From positions 284,911 to 348,910 of the forward strand of contig CAYLNL010000001.1 of assembly GCA_964385175.1 (NCBI GenBank): DNA of 64,000 bases, written 5' to 3'. The number at the start of each line of letters is the position of its first letter. Position 1 is the first letter of the stretch. A model generated the notes under the pieces. It was given only the letters and a program-made list of their open reading frames with translations. It was not told the DNA's origin and made no database searches. The translations under genes and the position numbers were made by a program. Source of the stretch: CAYLNL01 sp964385175. GTDB taxonomy: Bacteria; Bacteroidota; Bacteroidia; Flavobacteriales; Flavobacteriaceae. Below are positions 61,654 to 64,000 of the stretch, piece after piece.

Positions 61654-62139
61654 ATGAAAAAATTAGCAGTATTTTTTTTAGTTTTGATATCCTGTAACCA
61701 AGATAGCGAAAATGAAAAGTCTCCACTTTCTTCTGAAGCTATTATTTCCCCTTCAGGGATTGTTTTTGCCAAAAGCACATCAGATTTAACTAAGAAAGCT
61801 ATAGCAGTTATTGGCAGAGATGATATTGTAATTAGCAATGTTCAATTCTTAGAGAGTAAAGTAGCTTCATCTGTTATTGTTTCTCTTGCCTCAAAAAGCG
61901 GGGAAGCACTTTCTAACTTTGCTATAGCAAGAGGTAAAATTTCGTATAATGCAAATAGTCTAAGTATTGGAGGAAATTACCCTGGCAGTGAAGATAGAAG
62001 CATTACGATAACATGTAAAAATTGTGCAAACTGTCGGGTTCAGGGTACTGTAGAGCCTGACGGAACGCATCATTTTCAATGTGAAAGTGCTTGCTGTTCA
62101 ATGATAGTTACTATAGATGAGGATTATTCAGAAAATTAG
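61654..62139 (+). CDS. Small Cys-rich-tail lipoprotein
   Basis: 161 residues, lipobox FLVLISC (Cys14). Mature domain with a Ser/Ile-rich middle and a C-terminal Cys cluster (TITCKNCANCRVQG, FQCESACCSM: seven Cys). Not recognised. The Cys cluster may bind metal or form disulfides. Secreted and membrane-anchored; AT-rich region. Confidence 0.6.
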   Translation: MKKLAVFFLVLISCNQDSENEKSPLSSEAIISPSGIVFAKSTSDLTKKAIAVIGRDDIVISNVQFLESKVASSVIVSLASKSGEALSNFAIARGKISYNANSLSIGGNYPGSEDRSITITCKNCANCRVQGTVEPDGTHHFQCESACCSMIVTIDEDYSEN

Positions 62140-62250
62140 GGTTTCCTATTTTTCTCTAATTATTAGCTCAAATAAAAACAAAACAATCTTTAATGTAATA
62201 TTATTGCAGGTTTGTTTTTTATGTAAATACTATTTTTAAACAGAGTGTTT

Positions 62251-62463
62251 ATGAAACTAAAACAAAACTCATCTACAAATAAGATTACCAAACATTCATC
62301 AACATATAGAAAGAAAAAATTATCAATAGGGGTTAGTATCGCTAGTATTTTAATACTTTCCCCTTTTGCTTTTTATTTATATAAATATGCCCCTGCCGAT
62401 AGCAAAGAGTGGAAGGTTTTCTTCTTTACCATACACAGCGGGGGTTTTAACCATCAGCTTTAA
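62251..62463 (+). CDS. Small single-helix membrane protein
   Basis: 70 residues from the ATG at 62251. Lys/Ser-rich N-terminus, then one hydrophobic helix (~28-49), then a short tail ending in FHFFTIHSGGFNHQL-like residues. Function unknown. Confidence 0.45.
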   Translation: MKLKQNSSTNKITKHSSTYRKKKLSIGVSIASILILSPFAFYLYKYAPADSKEWKVFFFTIHSGGFNHQL

Positions 62464-62570
62464 TTAAAATTCCAAAATATATAATATGCCTGTTTTTTTA
62501 GCAGAACACTATGCTTTTTCATAGAGAAACCAGTTGCTGCCTAAAAAAGAGCAAAAGAATTCGTAACAGA

Positions 62571-62770
62571 ATTATTTTTTGTATATATTTGCCGAGTATA
62601 AGAATTTTTGCGGGTATGGCTATAAAAACCCTTTTTCCTTGCAAAACATATACGTTTCACCAACAGAAACAACTGTATCTTTGGGCTATTAACCTAAAAA
62701 TACACTACCATGAAAAAGTTACTGTTTGTTTTGCTGGTTGCAACAACTCTTGTTTCTTGTACTAAAACCA
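62571..62770 (+). repeat. Duplicated 200 bp promoter/leader segment, copy 2
   Basis: The second copy of 61268-61467, with the TATATTTG promoter box, the AAAAACCCTTTTTCCTTGC leader and the ATG of the intact lipoprotein gene at 62710. Confidence 0.85.
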
Positions 62771-62844
62771 ACGTGGAAGACGATAAGTATGACACAAATA
62801 TACAAACCATTGATAAAAAAGAAATCAAAGAGACAGATATTTAA
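62710..62844 (+). CDS. Small lipoprotein (intact copy)
   Basis: 44 residues with lipobox LVATTLVSC (Cys17) and an acidic, charged mature part ending in KEIKETDI. The duplicated segment supplies its promoter. It overlaps the next gene by 56 nt in another frame. Confidence 0.6.
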   Translation: MKKLLFVLLVATTLVSCTKTNVEDDKYDTNIQTIDKKEIKETDI

Positions 62845-63211
62845 GCAATTTTCTATTGGATTATTGATTGTTTTTTCAGCAGTACTTCCCTATCTGCATG
62901 ATTTACAATTTTTTGAAGAGAAGAAAGGCTTTAGCGGTTTTTCTTCTCTCCGTATAGGTATATGGGTTCTTTCTATTTACATATTTTCGCTCATACCGTG
63001 GATTTTATTTTTTATAGCTTCAAAAGGAAAAGCATATCGTTTCACCCTGCTTGTACCTATTTTCATGCTATTATATCAACTCACGGTTTATATTCTCAAT
63101 GAAAGAGAGAGTTATATCAATAAATTCGATATAAAATTTACAATTACTCTTGTAGTGGCTATCTTTATTACCGTTTTTTATTTTATAAAAAAAAATTCTC
63201 GCAGAAAATGA
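62789..63211 (+). CDS. Membrane protein with four helices
   Basis: 140 residues from the ATG at 62789 (a longer frame start at 62726 is less likely). Helices near 20-40, 58-75, 80-100 and 115-135. Not recognised. Next gene starts in its stop codon (ATGA). Confidence 0.5.
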   Translation: MTQIYKPLIKKKSKRQIFKQFSIGLLIVFSAVLPYLHDLQFFEEKKGFSGFSSLRIGIWVLSIYIFSLIPWILFFIASKGKAYRFTLLVPIFMLLYQLTVYILNERESYINKFDIKFTITLVVAIFITVFYFIKKNSRRK

Positions 63212-63378
63212 GTATAAAAGCTTTATCAGAGATTTTAATCTACAAAGAGATGAAAGAGCTTTATACAGAAGAAGAAAGAATAAAGCTCAAAAAAGAATTA
63301 AGACGAAATCTGCCAATTTCTATGAATAATATTTCTGAGGTCATTATAAAAATTATCGATAAAATAAATGAAAGTTAG
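63208..63378 (+). CDS. Unknown 56-residue charged protein
   Basis: MSIKALSEILIYKEMKEL start, rich in Lys/Glu. Overlaps the previous gene by 4 nt (ATGA), so coupled. Ends 1 nt before the convergent XRE gene stop. Too short for standard callers; function unknown. Confidence 0.45.
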   Translation: MSIKALSEILIYKEMKELYTEEERIKLKKELRRNLPISMNNISEVIIKIIDKINES

Positions 63379-63379
63379 T

Positions 63380-63844
63380 TTACGCCTTTTTCTTTTTATT
63401 GAGAATGTCATCTATATCTAATACAATATTTCCGAGCGCACTGGCGAGCGTGTCCTGATTAAGAAGTATTTTCTGAAAAAGGGGTCGTAATGTTTCTATA
63501 ATGGTTCCAGGTATATTATTTTTTTCCTCTAATATTTTAATATATTTCTCCTGTAACGCAATAATTTGATTTTTGGCATTCAATAACTCATATACTATTT
63601 TTTCATCACCTGACGCACTTTCATTAACTTTTTCAACAGTCTTTTCACTATTTGCTGTTTCGCCCAATAAATCTGATAGTGAAATATTAAAAAACGCTGC
63701 AATTGTTTTTGCATACTTGAGAGTTATATTACTTTCGCCACGCTCCCAATTTTGTATGCTTCGTAAGCTTACACCAATGGCTTTTGCAAGAGCTGCTTGC
63801 GATAGATGACGGCCTTCTCTAAATTCTTGAATTTTTAAATTCAT
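63380..63844 (-). CDS. XRE-family transcriptional regulator
   Basis: 154 residues. The N-terminal helix-turn-helix (~1-55, LSQAALAKAIGVSLRSIQNWERG) is followed by a Lys/Asn/Glu-rich helical C-terminus that could dimerise. No peptidase domain. A regulator for the nearby small-protein locus is possible. Divergent from a short unreadable segment. Confidence 0.85.
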   Translation of the reverse strand: MNLKIQEFREGRHLSQAALAKAIGVSLRSIQNWERGESNITLKYAKTIAAFFNISLSDLLGETANSEKTVEKVNESASGDEKIVYELLNAKNQIIALQEKYIKILEEKNNIPGTIIETLRPLFQKILLNQDTLASALGNIVLDIDDILNKKKKA

Positions 63845-63973
63845 AGCGTAGGTATATAGCGTAATTTTTTTCTCATAGAATTAGTTTTGTAAAATATTTT
63901 TCATATATTTGCGCAATTAAATGATTTCACCATGTATTTTATATCCAGCAAATATAACCAAAAACTTTAACCA

Positions 63974-64000
63974 TGGACGTACCTTATCTGTGTCACAAAA
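63974..64000 (+). CDS. Start of a gene truncated by the window edge
   Basis: ATG at 63974 followed by DVPYLCHK and the edge. TATATTTG at 63904-63911 is a possible -7 box on this strand. Too short to identify. Confidence 0.3.

Overview
The window looks like a chromosomal segment of a member of the Bacteroidota, outside the Bacteroidales. I infer this from the gliding-motility pair gldE-gldD behind mutY and ssb, the gene order miaB / sigma-54 activator / lptE / secG / groES-groEL, the many SPII lipoproteins, and -7 boxes of the Bacteroidota form TAnnTTTG. A Chitinophagia- or Saprospiria-like lineage is a guess. I saw no tRNA, rRNA, CRISPR array, transposase or integrase gene.

Region 1 (1-4.65 kb) is an export operon: the tail of a possible regulator, an ABC exporter with a relaxed nucleotide-binding domain, an HlyD-type adaptor and a TolC-type outer-membrane channel. 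Region 2 (4.9-22 kb) is an accessory island of defence-type and toxin-type genes set in unusual intergenic DNA. It holds a two-gene ATPase plus PD-(D/E)XK-like nuclease module, HepT/MntA, a methyltransferase with a likely restriction partner, an Mrr-type nuclease, an ImmA/IrrE regulator with a frameshifted PIN toxin, a HEPN protein, a 1110-residue surface protein with a pre-toxin-like segment, a DUF998 protein, a second PD-(D/E)XK-like protein, an HNH-like protein and a membrane protein. Between about 7.66 and 14.47 kb all genes lie on the minus strand. Four consecutive or near-consecutive modules are bounded by their own perfect 8-9 bp inverted core (GTT.../...AAC), with 119-138 bp palindromic elements between several of them. 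That is the layout of an integron gene-cassette array, here without a visible integrase and with one ORF-less cassette. A separate family of GC-rich modular hairpin repeats fills many gaps of region 2 and includes a six-unit tandem array at 20.0 kb.

Region 3 (22.1-29.4 kb, minus strand) has feoA-feoB with a 43-residue Cys-rich partner, a SCO1-type protein, polA broken by one base in a run of ten G, and a second HTH-MntA/HepT pair whose HepT carries an in-frame stop. Region 4 (29.6-39.1 kb, plus strand) has a metallophosphoesterase, a cysteine-less thioredoxin, and a loose biotin cluster (bioD, bioA, SET protein, ketoacyl synthase, class A beta-lactamase-like lipoprotein, unknown, bioB, JmjC/cupin protein) lacking bioF, bioC and bioH.

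Region 5 (39-45.2 kb) is housekeeping: recX, RNase G, a tiny basic ribosomal-type protein and HU on the minus strand; mutY, ssb, gldE and gldD on the plus strand. Region 6 (45.4-52.3 kb) has a VapBC45-like pair, a cupin, a DUF1801 protein, a ZIP transporter with its DtxR/MntR repressor and a palindromic candidate operator, an orphan lycopene cyclase, a flavin reductase and a DUF3127 protein. Region 7 (52.4-60.7 kb, minus strand) is the chaperonin, secG, lptE, sigma-54 activator, miaB and Ig-like lipoprotein block. A good sigma-54 promoter and an inverted repeat sit in front of groES, which suggests the activator encoded nearby controls the chaperonin. Region 8 (60.8-64 kb) is AT-rich with three copies of a hairpin repeat, a 200 bp duplication carrying a promoter and the start of a small lipoprotein, several small membrane or lipoprotein genes and an XRE regulator.
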